Assembly (NCBI GenBank): GCA_946626595.1
Contig: CAMOUQ010000015.1
Coordinates: 1 to 33,866, forward strand
Origin: an uncultured Prevotellaceae bacterium
Lineage (GTDB): Bacteria > Bacteroidota > Bacteroidia > Bacteroidales > Bacteroidaceae
Length of the DNA stretch: 33,866 bases
Direction of reading: 5' to 3'
Shown: piece by piece, positions 25,813 through 33,862 of the stretch
Layout of the letters: the number at the start of each line of letters is the position of its first letter
How positions within the stretch are numbered: position 1 is the stretch's first letter
The notes under the pieces: generated by a model
Told to the model about the DNA's origin: nothing
Seen by the model: the letters and a program-made list of their open reading frames with translations, nothing else
Database searches by the model: none
Position numbers and translations under genes: made by a program

Positions 25813-27459
25813 TCATTTGCTAATCCTTATCCAGTCCACATCAAGCCAACCGCGGCTGGACTTGCGGCCGGAGCATTCTGCGAGGAAGCCCAGCTTGGCA
25901 CCGATCCATTTGCCTTCCTTCATGGTGAAGGCTTCGCCGGCATCGTGGTAGCGTTTGCCATCGAGGCTGTAGCTGTAGCGGCACTTTCCGTCCTTGACGT
26001 TCATGCGCAGGTACATATCCATGTATATGGCCGGGGAATAGGGGATAGTGTCTCTATCGTTAGGTTGCAGGGTGGCCAGTGTGTGGCGTGTCTCAGCCTG
26101 GCCGTTGTCGGCTCCGATGCAGGTGTGGCGCTGCAGGAGGAACGCATCGCCCTGGCGCAGCAAGACCAGTGCCGAATAGTCGCGCCCCATCATGACCAAG
26201 CCCCCGTATTGTCCGTCCTCCTTGGATGCAAATCGCACCTTGGCGGTTGCCGTGAAGCGTGGAGCCGGGGTCTTCTGGAGCAGGAGGTTGGGTGCTTCCC
26301 ACAGGTTTACGAAGTCGGGACTGAGGTCGTGGGTGTAGAGCCGCATGTATCCGTCGGCCGTGGGCATTCCGTAGAACTGTTGATAGTTGGCATGCCACTG
26401 CCACTGCAGTCCGATCTGTCCGTTGTCGAACTCGTCGGACGACTGCGGGCAGGTGGGTCGCTGGGCCTGTTTGCCCGTCTGGGGCTTGCGCCAGGTGGTC
26501 ACGGGTTCGCCGTTGCGTCCCATCATCGGCCATCCGTCCGACCAGTCGACGGGTTGCAGGTAGACCACACGGCCGTATGCGCCCTTGTCATTGAAGTGCA
26601 GGAACCAGTCTTCTCCCTTCTCCCCCTCCTTTCCTATGTGCACCCAGGCGCCTTGGTGGGGACCGTTGATGTCGGTGCTGCCCTGCCACATCACGCGGCG
26701 CCATTCGTAGGGGCCATAGGGCGAGCGGCTGCGCATGGCCAGTTGCCACCCCATCTCCACGCCGCCGGCCGGACACATAATCCAGTACCAACCGTCGCGT
26801 TTGTAGAACTTGGGACCCTCGGAGGTGTGATTCACCTGTCCGCCGTCGAATGCGATGCGCGGCAGACCGATGGCCCGTGTGCCGTCGGGAGACAGTTCGC
26901 GAACGGTGAGTACGGAGTTGAAACCGGCACGCGAATTGGCCCATCCGTTGACCAGATAGCAGCGTCCGTCGTCGTCCCACAGGGGGCAGGGGTCAATCAT
27001 TCCCTTTCCGGGTATGACGCAGACGGGCTGCTCCCAGTCCCCGGCGGGGTCTTTCGTCTTGACCATCATGATGCCATGGTCGGGGTCGCCCCAATAGATG
27101 TAGAATTCGCCCTTGTGGTGACGTATGGCCGGGGCCCAAACGCCCTTGCCATGCTGGGGCTGGTCGAAGAGTTCCCGGGGTTCCAATGCCTTCAGGGCAT
27201 GACCGACAATCTGCCAGTTCACCAGGTCGGTGGAATGCAGGATGGGCAGTCCGGGTATGCAGTTGAAGGAGGAAGCCGTCAGATAGAAGTCGTTGCCCAC
27301 GGCGCAGACGTCGGGGTCGCTGTAGTCGGCATAGAGAACGGGGTTGGTGTAGGTGCCGTTGCCGTTGTCGGGGCACCAGACGCCCTGGGCCATGGCAGGT
27401 GCGATGGCAGCCGGACACAGAAGAGCCAGGAAGGAGAGGCGGGCAAGGGTCTTTTTCAT
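25813..27459 (-). CDS. Glycoside hydrolase family 43 with C-terminal concanavalin-like domain (arabinofuranosidase/xylosidase type)
   Basis: 548 residues with a signal peptide (to about Ala24). The five-bladed propeller has base Asp48 in DYSDPDV, the modulating Asp156 in MIDPCPLWDDDG and acid Glu214 in HTSEGPKF. The opening NGNGTYTNPVLYADYSDPDV pattern resembles subfamily 12-type GH43s. Residues about 340-545 form a GH43_C2/DUF1349-like sandwich (SDEFDNGQIGLQWQWHANYQQFY). These enzymes remove arabinofuranose or xylose from arabinoxylan oligosaccharides; the export signal places it in the periplasm or outside. Its start codon overlaps the upstream gene's stop (TAATG) and its stop overlaps a possible start of the downstream GH97 gene (ATGA), so the three genes are tightly coupled. 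Confidence 0.93.
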   Translation of the reverse strand: MKKTLARLSFLALLCPAAIAPAMAQGVWCPDNGNGTYTNPVLYADYSDPDVCAVGNDFYLTASSFNCIPGLPILHSTDLVNWQIVGHALKALEPRELFDQPQHGKGVWAPAIRHHKGEFYIYWGDPDHGIMMVKTKDPAGDWEQPVCVIPGKGMIDPCPLWDDDGRCYLVNGWANSRAGFNSVLTVRELSPDGTRAIGLPRIAFDGGQVNHTSEGPKFYKRDGWYWIMCPAGGVEMGWQLAMRSRSPYGPYEWRRVMWQGSTDINGPHQGAWVHIGKEGEKGEDWFLHFNDKGAYGRVVYLQPVDWSDGWPMMGRNGEPVTTWRKPQTGKQAQRPTCPQSSDEFDNGQIGLQWQWHANYQQFYGMPTADGYMRLYTHDLSPDFVNLWEAPNLLLQKTPAPRFTATAKVRFASKEDGQYGGLVMMGRDYSALVLLRQGDAFLLQRHTCIGADNGQAETRHTLATLQPNDRDTIPYSPAIYMDMYLRMNVKDGKCRYSYSLDGKRYHDAGEAFTMKEGKWIGAKLGFLAECSGRKSSRGWLDVDWIRISK

Positions 27460-29843
27460 TATTTCAGGAATTTAAGGTTTTCCACATGCGAACCCACGAA
27501 GATGGGCACATAGTCGGCCGTCTGGTACCATCTGGGTTTGTCAGGCATGTCGTCGAAGATTTTGCGTCCGTTGATTTTCAGGCCCTCGAAGGTGATGTTC
27601 TTCACCTTGCGGTCCTCGTTGTAACCCGTGATGACGGACATGTTGGGCTGCTGGCCGTAGTAGCGTATGCTGCGGAAGGTGACACCGTCCACTCCCATTC
27701 CGGGAGCGGAGCAATACTTCTGGTTCCAGCCGACCTTCACCTGCAGGAGGCTGCCCTGATGGATTTGTTCGATGCGGATGTTGTCGAAGAGGATGTTGCG
27801 CACCAGGTTGTTGTCGCCACAGTTGATGGCCATGCATCCCTGGTAGTCGATTTGCGGTTCGCTCTGGCAGATGATGTCGAGGTTGTCGTATCGCAGGTCT
27901 TCCACCGTGTCGCGCAGTTCGGGGTTGGGGCCCGCGGCCGCACCGTGCAGTCCGATGAAGATGGGGTGAGCCACATCGGCCCAGAGCGTGGAGTTGGTCA
28001 TGCGCACGTTGCGCACCGAGCCGGAGAATCCCTTGCGGGTGGCATAGGCCGTCGTACAGTCGTCGGAGTTGCGGCAGAAGACGCGGTCGTAGAGCACGTT
28101 GCTGGAGGCAAAAACGTTCAGTCCGTCGCCCCAGCCGGGATGTGAGATGGAGCGCACGTCGTGGAGTGTCACTCCGTCGGAGCCGCCGACGGGGCAGGTG
28201 TTCAGAATCAGGCCGTCGATGCTGACGCGCTTCGAGCGATATACGTGGCAACCCTCGTAGCCACGGGCCGGGCGGGCGATGCCGCGTCCCAGGATGCTGA
28301 CGTCGTGGGCATCCTCGATGGCAAAGGTGCCTGTGAAATAGCTACCCCCGGCCAGATAGACGGTGGTGTTGGAGGGAATGCGTATGGTGTCCTTCTGGTC
28401 GTAGTAGCCCGGAGCGTAGTACACGAAGTTGCGTCCCTGGGCCTTGGCTTCCCGTTCGGCCACCTCCTTGCTCACCGTGGGCTTGGAGGTGAAGAAGAGC
28501 AGATTGTCGGTGATGTTGCCGTCGAACTCGACGCTGACATTCTCGGGCTGGAACAGCAGGAACTGCACCACCGAGTCGTTCTGCACATTGGCAATCGTAC
28601 CCCGGTAGTCGGGCCTGATACGGCAGGTCTTGAACTTCTTGTTCTTGCAGATGACGCGCACGAAGACGTCGCCCGTGAAGTCGATGAAGGCATAGGAAAT
28701 CTCCGACACGCGGTGCTCGTTGTTGCCTGTCGGGGCATTCACCTTGGCCATGTAGGTGTCTATCTTTGTCCATTCCTTTGCGCCGCGCGGCTGAACGTAG
28801 ACGTCGTAGTCATGCTTCAGCGGTGCGCCCTTCGGTGCGGGGTAGGCGAAGACCTGATGCAGTTTCTTGCCCTCGGTCACGCCCTTCACGCGGAATTCGT
28901 TGCTCTCTATCCCGTACTTCAGCCGGCCCTCCTTGACGGCCTTCTTCTGCAGGTCGAGAATCTTCTTCGTGTAGGGCATCTTCAGTCCCTTGCGTCCAAC
29001 GTAGTGGGCGTAGGCCAAATCGTAGACACTGCGTATGACGCCGCGCCCCATGGCTCCGGGCTCCGTCCAGTCGTTGTAGAGGCCGGTGCAGTCCGTCCAC
29101 GTCTTGAAGGGGACGTCGTAGCCCAGGTTGTATCGGGCCGTGTACTCCATGCCCTTCATCAGGCGGTTGTCGAGTGCGCCCCACAGGTCGGTACCCTGGC
29201 CCCATGCCATCTCGCACGTTTCGCACAGGGCCCCCAGTCCCAGCTGGGCATGTCCCTGGTCGCGTCCCGTCTCCTGGCACTGTCCCGTCTCAGAGACATA
29301 TCGGGGCAGGGCGCCATTGTCGTTGGCCCCCAGGAAGTAGTCGACGGCCTCCTGATACAGCGTCTTGTCATCGAGGAATATGGCACAGGCCATGCGGCAG
29401 CGGTTGACGATGGCCCCCCAGTTGCCGTTGGCATAGGGGCTGTCGGCTTCGAACTTTTCCATTGTCGGCAGGAAGGCCCTCCTGATCATCGCCTTCCAGG
29501 CCTGCATGTCGACCTCGGGGCGTCTGTCCTTGACCACGTTCATGGCACTGACCAGCCAGTAGGCCTGTATCAGGCACAGCGGTGCGTCGTGCCCCTCCAG
29601 TCGCTGCAGTTTGTTGGCATAGGCATCGATGATGGCCACGGCCTGGTCCGTTTTTCCGGCTTTCGCCAGGTCCCAGGCCGTATGCATGTCGCGTTCGCTG
29701 CCATTCTTACTTGCGCGGAACTCTCCGTCGCGTGCTACTACCTCGTAGGGGCCCGCCATCTTGTAGTCCGCCTGTTGTGCCAGGGCGGTGGCGGCATGGG
29801 CGGTGAACATGGTCACGGCCAAAATCAGAATCTTCATTCTCAT
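27459..29843 (-). CDS. Fusion of an alginate-lyase-like helical domain and a pectinase/dextranase-like beta-helix
   Basis: 794 residues with a signal peptide (to about Ala22). Residues about 40-310 resemble the alginate-lyase-like (alpha/alpha) toroid: NGNWGAIVNRCRMACAIFLDD, GALPRYVSETGQ, ETGRDQGHAQLGLGAL. Residues about 330-430 are a linker sandwich. From about 460 to 790 there is a right-handed beta-helix like GH28/GH49 proteins: RIPSNTTVYLAGGSYFTG, SILGRGI, DGVTLHDVRSISHPGWGDGLNV and CRNSDDCTTAYA near residue 594, where the DD pair matches the catalytic aspartates of such families. The uronic-acid or glucan substrate is uncertain. A GH88 gene diverging next door, acting on unsaturated uronides made by lyases, supports a real lyase or uronide-related function. 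It is the first gene of operon B. A second start (29837) follows two codons later. Confidence 0.8.
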   Translation of the reverse strand: MRMKILILAVTMFTAHAATALAQQADYKMAGPYEVVARDGEFRASKNGSERDMHTAWDLAKAGKTDQAVAIIDAYANKLQRLEGHDAPLCLIQAYWLVSAMNVVKDRRPEVDMQAWKAMIRRAFLPTMEKFEADSPYANGNWGAIVNRCRMACAIFLDDKTLYQEAVDYFLGANDNGALPRYVSETGQCQETGRDQGHAQLGLGALCETCEMAWGQGTDLWGALDNRLMKGMEYTARYNLGYDVPFKTWTDCTGLYNDWTEPGAMGRGVIRSVYDLAYAHYVGRKGLKMPYTKKILDLQKKAVKEGRLKYGIESNEFRVKGVTEGKKLHQVFAYPAPKGAPLKHDYDVYVQPRGAKEWTKIDTYMAKVNAPTGNNEHRVSEISYAFIDFTGDVFVRVICKNKKFKTCRIRPDYRGTIANVQNDSVVQFLLFQPENVSVEFDGNITDNLLFFTSKPTVSKEVAEREAKAQGRNFVYYAPGYYDQKDTIRIPSNTTVYLAGGSYFTGTFAIEDAHDVSILGRGIARPARGYEGCHVYRSKRVSIDGLILNTCPVGGSDGVTLHDVRSISHPGWGDGLNVFASSNVLYDRVFCRNSDDCTTAYATRKGFSGSVRNVRMTNSTLWADVAHPIFIGLHGAAAGPNPELRDTVEDLRYDNLDIICQSEPQIDYQGCMAINCGDNNLVRNILFDNIRIEQIHQGSLLQVKVGWNQKYCSAPGMGVDGVTFRSIRYYGQQPNMSVITGYNEDRKVKNITFEGLKINGRKIFDDMPDKPRWYQTADYVPIFVGSHVENLKFLK

Positions 29844-29888
29844 TCTCGTTTACTATTTTATATTCAATACGTCCCAAGGGGGCAATTT

Positions 29889-29926
29889 ACTTATCTGCCA
29901 TGCAAATTTAGTAAAATCAGATAAGT
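29889..29926. promoter_or_regulatory. Divergent promoter region with a 9-bp dyad around the operon B -7 box
   Basis: ACTTATCTG (29889-29897) and CAGATAAGT (29918-29926) are perfect inverted repeats with a 20-nt spacer. Inside the spacer the minus-strand TAAATTTG (29903-29910) matches the -7 consensus for operon B. No TTTG -33 box is visible, so an activator is likely. The right arm is part of TTATCTGATTTTA, shared with the operon A promoter. On the plus strand TAAGTTTT (29922-29929) is a possible -7 box for GH88. This looks like an operator serving both directions. Confidence 0.55.
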
Positions 29927-29986
29927 TTTACGTAATATCTTCTACATATTCGTAATATGATAAAAAAACAGACAGACCGAAACAAT

Positions 29987-31216
29987 ATGAGACGCATTCT
30001 TCTGACACTCTCCCTCGTTGCCTGCCATGTGGGCTTCGGCGCCGCACAGACAATCGATGTGGATAAGGAACTGGACTACTGCCACCTTCAGCTGACCCGG
30101 GCGCTGAAGGCTCTGCAGCCCTACGATTTCACCATGATGCCCCGCAACATACTGACGGACGCCGGAAAGCAAACGACGACCTGGAACTGTCGGCCCGTCA
30201 AGGCCGAGGAGTGGTGCTCGGGATTCTGGCCCGGCATCCTGTGGATGGACTATGGGAACCGGAAGTCGCGCCCCGAAGGTAAGGGCCGCAGCGCCGGACT
30301 GTCGGCCGATTCGCTCCGGAGCATAGCCGATGGCTACACCCAGGTGCTCAAGCCCTTGGCCTACAGTCCCATCTACGACCACGACTTGGGATTCATCATC
30401 ATCAACTCCTTCCTGAAAGGTTACGAACAGACGCACAGCGAAGACTACCGCCGGACGGCTCTGGCAGCAGCCGACACGCTGGCCACACTCTTCAATCCCA
30501 AGGCCGGCACCCTGCTCTCGTGGCCCCGCCACGTCAAGGACTACAAGGGGCACAACACCATCATGGACAACATGATTAACCTGGAACTCCTCCTTTGGGC
30601 CTCTGCCAACGGAGGCAGCCCCCTGCTCAGGGACATTGCCGTCTGCCACGCCACCACCACCATGCGCCACCACTTCCGCCCCGACGGATCGTGCTACCAT
30701 GTGGCCGTCTACGACACCCTCACGGGAGAGTTCCTGCGCGGACTCACCCATCAGGGCTACGCCGACTGGTCGATGTGGAGCCGCGGACAGTCGTGGGCCA
30801 TCTATGGATATACCATGGTCTACCGCTACACCCGCGACCCTCTCTTCCTCGGTTTTGCCCAGAAGGTGACCGACGTCTACCTGCGCCGCCTCCGCGAGAC
30901 CAGCGACGACTGGGTGCCCCTGTGGGACATGGACGCCACGGGCTCGAAGGATGCCTCCGCCGCATGCGTCGTGGCCTCCGCCCTGCTCGAACTGTCGCAG
31001 TATGTCGACGGGGAGAAGCAGAGCCTCTACCGCTCCGCTGCCGTCAATATGCTCTCCGACCTCAGTTCCGAAAAGTACCAAAGCCGTCGGCACAACGTGT
31101 CCTTCCTCATGCACTCCACAGGCCACCGGCCCGCTGGCTCCGAGATTGACGCCAGCATCGTCTATGCCGACTATTACTACATCGAGGCGCTGCAGAGGCT
31201 GAAGGCCATGCAGTAG
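29987..31216 (+). CDS. Glycoside hydrolase family 88 (unsaturated glucuronyl hydrolase)
   Basis: 409 residues from the ATG at 29987, which starts the signal peptide MRRILLTLSLVA...GAAQ. An upstream ATG at 29957 would add ten charged residues in front of it. The (alpha/alpha)6 barrel carries WCSGFWPGILWMDY near residue 75, HDLGFIIINSF near 138, HNTIMDNMINLELL near 190 (catalytic Asp of GH88), WSRGQSWAIYGYTMVYRYT near 270 and DASIVYADYYYIEAL at the end. GH88 enzymes remove 4,5-unsaturated uronic acid from the non-reducing end of lyase products by hydration. It is divergent from operon B, whose first gene has lyase-like features, so the two probably act in sequence on a uronic-acid-containing polymer. 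The 3' end is convergent with the HAD-hotdog gene, 10 bp apart. Confidence 0.93.
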   Translation: MRRILLTLSLVACHVGFGAAQTIDVDKELDYCHLQLTRALKALQPYDFTMMPRNILTDAGKQTTTWNCRPVKAEEWCSGFWPGILWMDYGNRKSRPEGKGRSAGLSADSLRSIADGYTQVLKPLAYSPIYDHDLGFIIINSFLKGYEQTHSEDYRRTALAAADTLATLFNPKAGTLLSWPRHVKDYKGHNTIMDNMINLELLLWASANGGSPLLRDIAVCHATTTMRHHFRPDGSCYHVAVYDTLTGEFLRGLTHQGYADWSMWSRGQSWAIYGYTMVYRYTRDPLFLGFAQKVTDVYLRRLRETSDDWVPLWDMDATGSKDASAACVVASALLELSQYVDGEKQSLYRSAAVNMLSDLSSEKYQSRRHNVSFLMHSTGHRPAGSEIDASIVYADYYYIEALQRLKAMQ

Positions 31217-31226
31217 GGGATTTTTT

Positions 31227-32462
31227 TTATCCGCGTTTCTTCATCACGGCATTCACGACGCGAATGCTGGAGACGAGTTTGTCGGTGCTGGTGAAGACAT
31301 CGACGTTCCACACATGACTGGAGCGCCCCAGATGTACCGGGGTGCAGACGGCCCGCACGGTGTCGCCCTCGTGGGCACTGGAGACGTGGTTGCCGCTGAC
31401 CTGCATGCCCACGACGGCCTCGTCCGGCTGGCAGGCTATCATCGAGCCCAGTCCGGCCACCGTCTCGGCCAGGGCCAGTGTGGCTCCGCCGTGCAGGATG
31501 CCGAAGGGCTGTCGCGTGCGGTGGTCGACGGGCATGGTGGCCTCCACGCGCTCGGCACTGGCAAAGGTGTACTGTATGCCCAGGTTGCCCATCAGCGTGG
31601 AGCCGCTCTGGGCATTCATGGCATCTATGGGGATGTCGGCCACGCGTGCCTCCTGCATGATGGCCTTCTCTATGGCCATGGCGGCACCGTCCTGGTCGTT
31701 GGACAGGGTGGTGAAGTCGGCACAGCGGCGCACGGCAGCCGTGGCATTGGCCATGGCCACGCCCGTACCGGCCATCTGCAGCATGTTGATGTCGGCCTCG
31801 CCGTCGCCTATGGCCAGCACTTCGGCCATCTGTATGCCCATCTTCTGCACCAGGGCGCTCATGGCGTAGCTCTTGCCCACCTGGTAGCCCACGATTTCCA
31901 GATAGTAGGGGTTGGAGTGGATGGTGTCCATGACACCGGCCAGGTGGCGCTGCATGTGCTCCTCGAGGCTGGTCAGAGCCTGCTCGTCGTCGCTGACCAG
32001 CATCACCTCGGCTGGCCAGTCGTCCATGGAGAGGGAGAGGACGTCGTCCTGGCGCAGCGTCATGCCGTTCATCTGGGCCTCGTCTATGATGTGCGGGTTG
32101 GCGATGTCGGTGCTCACCACCTCGTTGCCGTCGTAGTAGGCCATGGTCAGCCCCATCTTCTGTGCCTTCTTCTCCAGGTAGGGCACCATCTGGGGGTCGA
32201 TGCGGCGTTCGAAGACGATCTGCCCCGTCCGGGCCTCCATCACCTGGGCACCGTTGTACGAGATGATGTATCCGTCGTACACGCCCAGGTCTATGGCCTG
32301 AGCCAGGGGCAGTATGCCGTAGGTGGGTCGGCCAGAGGCCAGTGCCAGTCGGATGCCCATTTGTTGCACCTTGCGCAGGGTCTGCACCGTGCGCTTACTG
32401 ATCTCGCGGTTGCTGTTCAGCATGGTTCCGTCCACGTCCAGGACGATAAGTTTGTATTTCAT
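31227..32462 (-). CDS. HAD-IIB (Cof-type) phosphatase fused to a hotdog thioesterase
   Basis: 411 residues, no signal peptide, so cytoplasmic. Residues 1-272 are a Cof-type HAD: nucleophile motif VLDVDGTML (Asp9, Asp11), ALASGRP near 42, a cap domain, then Lys in QVGKSYAM and GDGEADINML near 217. Residues about 283-408 are a PaaI/MenI-like hotdog: QPFGILHGGATLALAETVA near 327, with the typical catalytic glutamate, and a final beta strand MQVSGNHVSS...GDTVRAVCTPVHLGRSSHVW. HAD-IIB enzymes dephosphorylate sugar phosphates or flavin precursors; MenI-like hotdogs hydrolyse 1,4-dihydroxy-2-naphthoyl-CoA in menaquinone synthesis. Both activities in one chain suggest scavenging or metabolite repair, but no pathway link is visible. 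The coding strand shows AAAAGGAGAG, a Shine-Dalgarno-like sequence, just before the start. Confidence 0.9.
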   Translation of the reverse strand: MKYKLIVLDVDGTMLNSNREISKRTVQTLRKVQQMGIRLALASGRPTYGILPLAQAIDLGVYDGYIISYNGAQVMEARTGQIVFERRIDPQMVPYLEKKAQKMGLTMAYYDGNEVVSTDIANPHIIDEAQMNGMTLRQDDVLSLSMDDWPAEVMLVSDDEQALTSLEEHMQRHLAGVMDTIHSNPYYLEIVGYQVGKSYAMSALVQKMGIQMAEVLAIGDGEADINMLQMAGTGVAMANATAAVRRCADFTTLSNDQDGAAMAIEKAIMQEARVADIPIDAMNAQSGSTLMGNLGIQYTFASAERVEATMPVDHRTRQPFGILHGGATLALAETVAGLGSMIACQPDEAVVGMQVSGNHVSSAHEGDTVRAVCTPVHLGRSSHVWNVDVFTSTDKLVSSIRVVNAVMKKRG

Positions 32463-32468
32463 ATCTCT

Positions 32469-32516
32469 CCTTTTAACATTTTAACCTTTTAACCTTTTAA
32501 CTTTTTAACCTTTTAA
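32469..32516. repeat. 8-nt tandem repeat (CCTTTTAA), six units, between dacB-like and HAD-hotdog genes
   Basis: Six 8-mers (CCTTTTAA, CATTTTAA, CCTTTTAA, CCTTTTAA, CTTTTTAA, CCTTTTAA) fill nearly all of the 56-bp gap between the dacB-like stop and the HAD-hotdog start. The same 8-mer occurs at 5759-5793. On the coding strand the nearest unit supplies AAAAGG in a Shine-Dalgarno position for the HAD gene. Confidence 0.88.
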
Positions 32517-32518
32517 CT

Positions 32519-33709
32519 TTACTCTCCGCACAGCGCCGCACACACCTTGTCCTGCCAGTTGCGGCCCTGCGAGGCCTTCTGCACGCCCTGGTTGATGATG
32601 CTGAAGACCAGCACGTGGCCCTCCGGCGAATAGGCATAGCCCGAGAGGCTGCTGATGCCGTCCACGGTGCCCGTCTTGGCCATCACGCGGCCCTCGGCAG
32701 GCGTACGGCGCATGCGCTTCTCCAGCGTGCCGTCCACCCCGGCTATGGGCAGCGAGGGCAGCAGACACTGGCGTATCTGTTCGTTTTGCCAGGCATAGCA
32801 GAGCAGCCGCACGAGCAGTTCGGGCGAGACGTAGTTGTAGAGCGACAGGCCGCTGCCGTCGGCTATCTGGTAGTTGGCGGGGTCCATGCCCAGGTGGCGA
32901 ATGAGCACATCCACGAAGGAGGCACACTCGCGTCGGCCGGCATACCGCTTGCCGCTCAGGCGGCCCAGCTGGTAGAAGAGGCATTCGGCAAAGAAGTTGT
33001 CCGACCGCTTCATCATGCGCTCCAGCACCTGTTCGATGCTATGCCGGGCCTCGCACAGCGGATGGGCATTCTGCGGCGCCGTGCTCTGCACGAAGCGGTC
33101 CACCGTCACGCCGCGCACCCCGGCGGCCTGGAGGCTGTTCATAAACTCCTGGACGAAGCGGTCGTGACGGTCCACGGTCAGCGGCGTCAGGGGCACCACG
33201 TCGTCGTCCCAGCACCATCCCCAGCCCAGCAGGTCCTGCGTCTTCATCGTCAGGTCCAGGCGCACCACGCCGGCCACGCTGTCCACGCCCGACTCCTGCA
33301 GCAGGCGTGCCATCTGGGCCACGTCGCCCTGCGACAGCAGGGGGTCCATGCTGCCCACGATGCACACGTCGCCCCACAGCACCCTGTCGCGCACCTCTCC
33401 GCTCAAGAGCATCGAGGTCTTCAGCTCGTAGCGTCCGCCCAGGTGGTGCAGTGCAGCAATGGCCGTCACCACCTTTTCGCAACTGGCCGGGCGCATGCGC
33501 TGCCGGTGGTTCAGTCGGTAGAGGTCGGTGGCCGCCGTCAGGTCGTAGACGTACAGCCCCACCTGCGAAGTCTCGAACATGGGCAACCGTGTGAGCGAGT
33601 CCAGCCTCGACTGCACCCGGCCGGCCCACGAGAGCGTGTCCGTCTGGGCCATCAGCCCCGTCGGCACGAGTGCTATATATAATAATAGGTATAGAATTAT
33701 CCTTCTCAT
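32519..33709 (-). CDS. dacB: D-alanyl-D-alanine carboxypeptidase/endopeptidase (PBP4, S13 family)
   Basis: 396 residues from the ATG at 33709 (MRRIILYLLLYIA...MAQ signal peptide). MTRDD, starting at 33724, is a second possible start. The longer frame reaching 33853 is excluded because a -7 box (33739-33746) lies inside it. The S13 active-site motifs are complete: SCEK at 76-79 (Ser76 acylated by D-Ala-D-Ala), SDN at 236-238 and KTG at 345-347. The QIADGSGLSLYNYVSPELLV stretch is typical. It is about 80 residues shorter than E. coli PBP4, within the range of Bacteroidetes homologues. It trims or cleaves peptidoglycan cross-links in the periplasm. It runs in the same direction as the HAD-hotdog gene, with an 8-nt repeat tract between. 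Confidence 0.92.
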   Translation of the reverse strand: MRRIILYLLLYIALVPTGLMAQTDTLSWAGRVQSRLDSLTRLPMFETSQVGLYVYDLTAATDLYRLNHRQRMRPASCEKVVTAIAALHHLGGRYELKTSMLLSGEVRDRVLWGDVCIVGSMDPLLSQGDVAQMARLLQESGVDSVAGVVRLDLTMKTQDLLGWGWCWDDDVVPLTPLTVDRHDRFVQEFMNSLQAAGVRGVTVDRFVQSTAPQNAHPLCEARHSIEQVLERMMKRSDNFFAECLFYQLGRLSGKRYAGRRECASFVDVLIRHLGMDPANYQIADGSGLSLYNYVSPELLVRLLCYAWQNEQIRQCLLPSLPIAGVDGTLEKRMRRTPAEGRVMAKTGTVDGISSLSGYAYSPEGHVLVFSIINQGVQKASQGRNWQDKVCAALCGE

Positions 33710-33738
33710 GTCGTCGCGTGTCATAAACATTCCGCAAG

Positions 33739-33746
33739 CAAAGATA
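33739..33746 (-). promoter_or_regulatory. -7 box of the dacB-like gene
   Basis: On the minus strand TATCTTTG followed by C matches TAnnTTTG, placing the transcription start near 33731, just upstream of the 33724/33709 start codons. It decides against the longer reading frame. Confidence 0.6.
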
Positions 33747-33846
33747 CAAATAAAATCCTTATCCTCCGCACATCTGTAACAATATTTAGCAAAAAAATCC
33801 ATCCCCCAGCGGCCGTCGCCGGGGCACCCTGATATGCCACGCATTT

Positions 33847-33862
33847 GTCCCATGCATGGGAC
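33847..33862. repeat. 16-bp perfect palindrome at the window edge
   Basis: GTCCCATG followed by its exact reverse complement CATGGGAC. It lies in the dacB upstream region, within a GC-rich stretch (33800-33862) that holds no gene I can see. It could be a regulator site or part of a dispersed repeat. Confidence 0.6.

Noticed and set aside
25735..29924. Plus-strand frames of 592 and 587 codons opposite GH43 and the lyase fusion
   Set aside because: Their amino-acid content is low-complexity (Val/Gly/His/Ala-rich), as expected for antisense of GC-rich genes, while the minus-strand genes have full catalytic motifs and overlapping start/stop codons.
32519..33853. Longer dacB frame starting at 33853
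   Set aside because: The added 48 residues are not a signal peptide and a -7 box at 33739-33746 lies within them. The start at 33709 gives a proper signal sequence.
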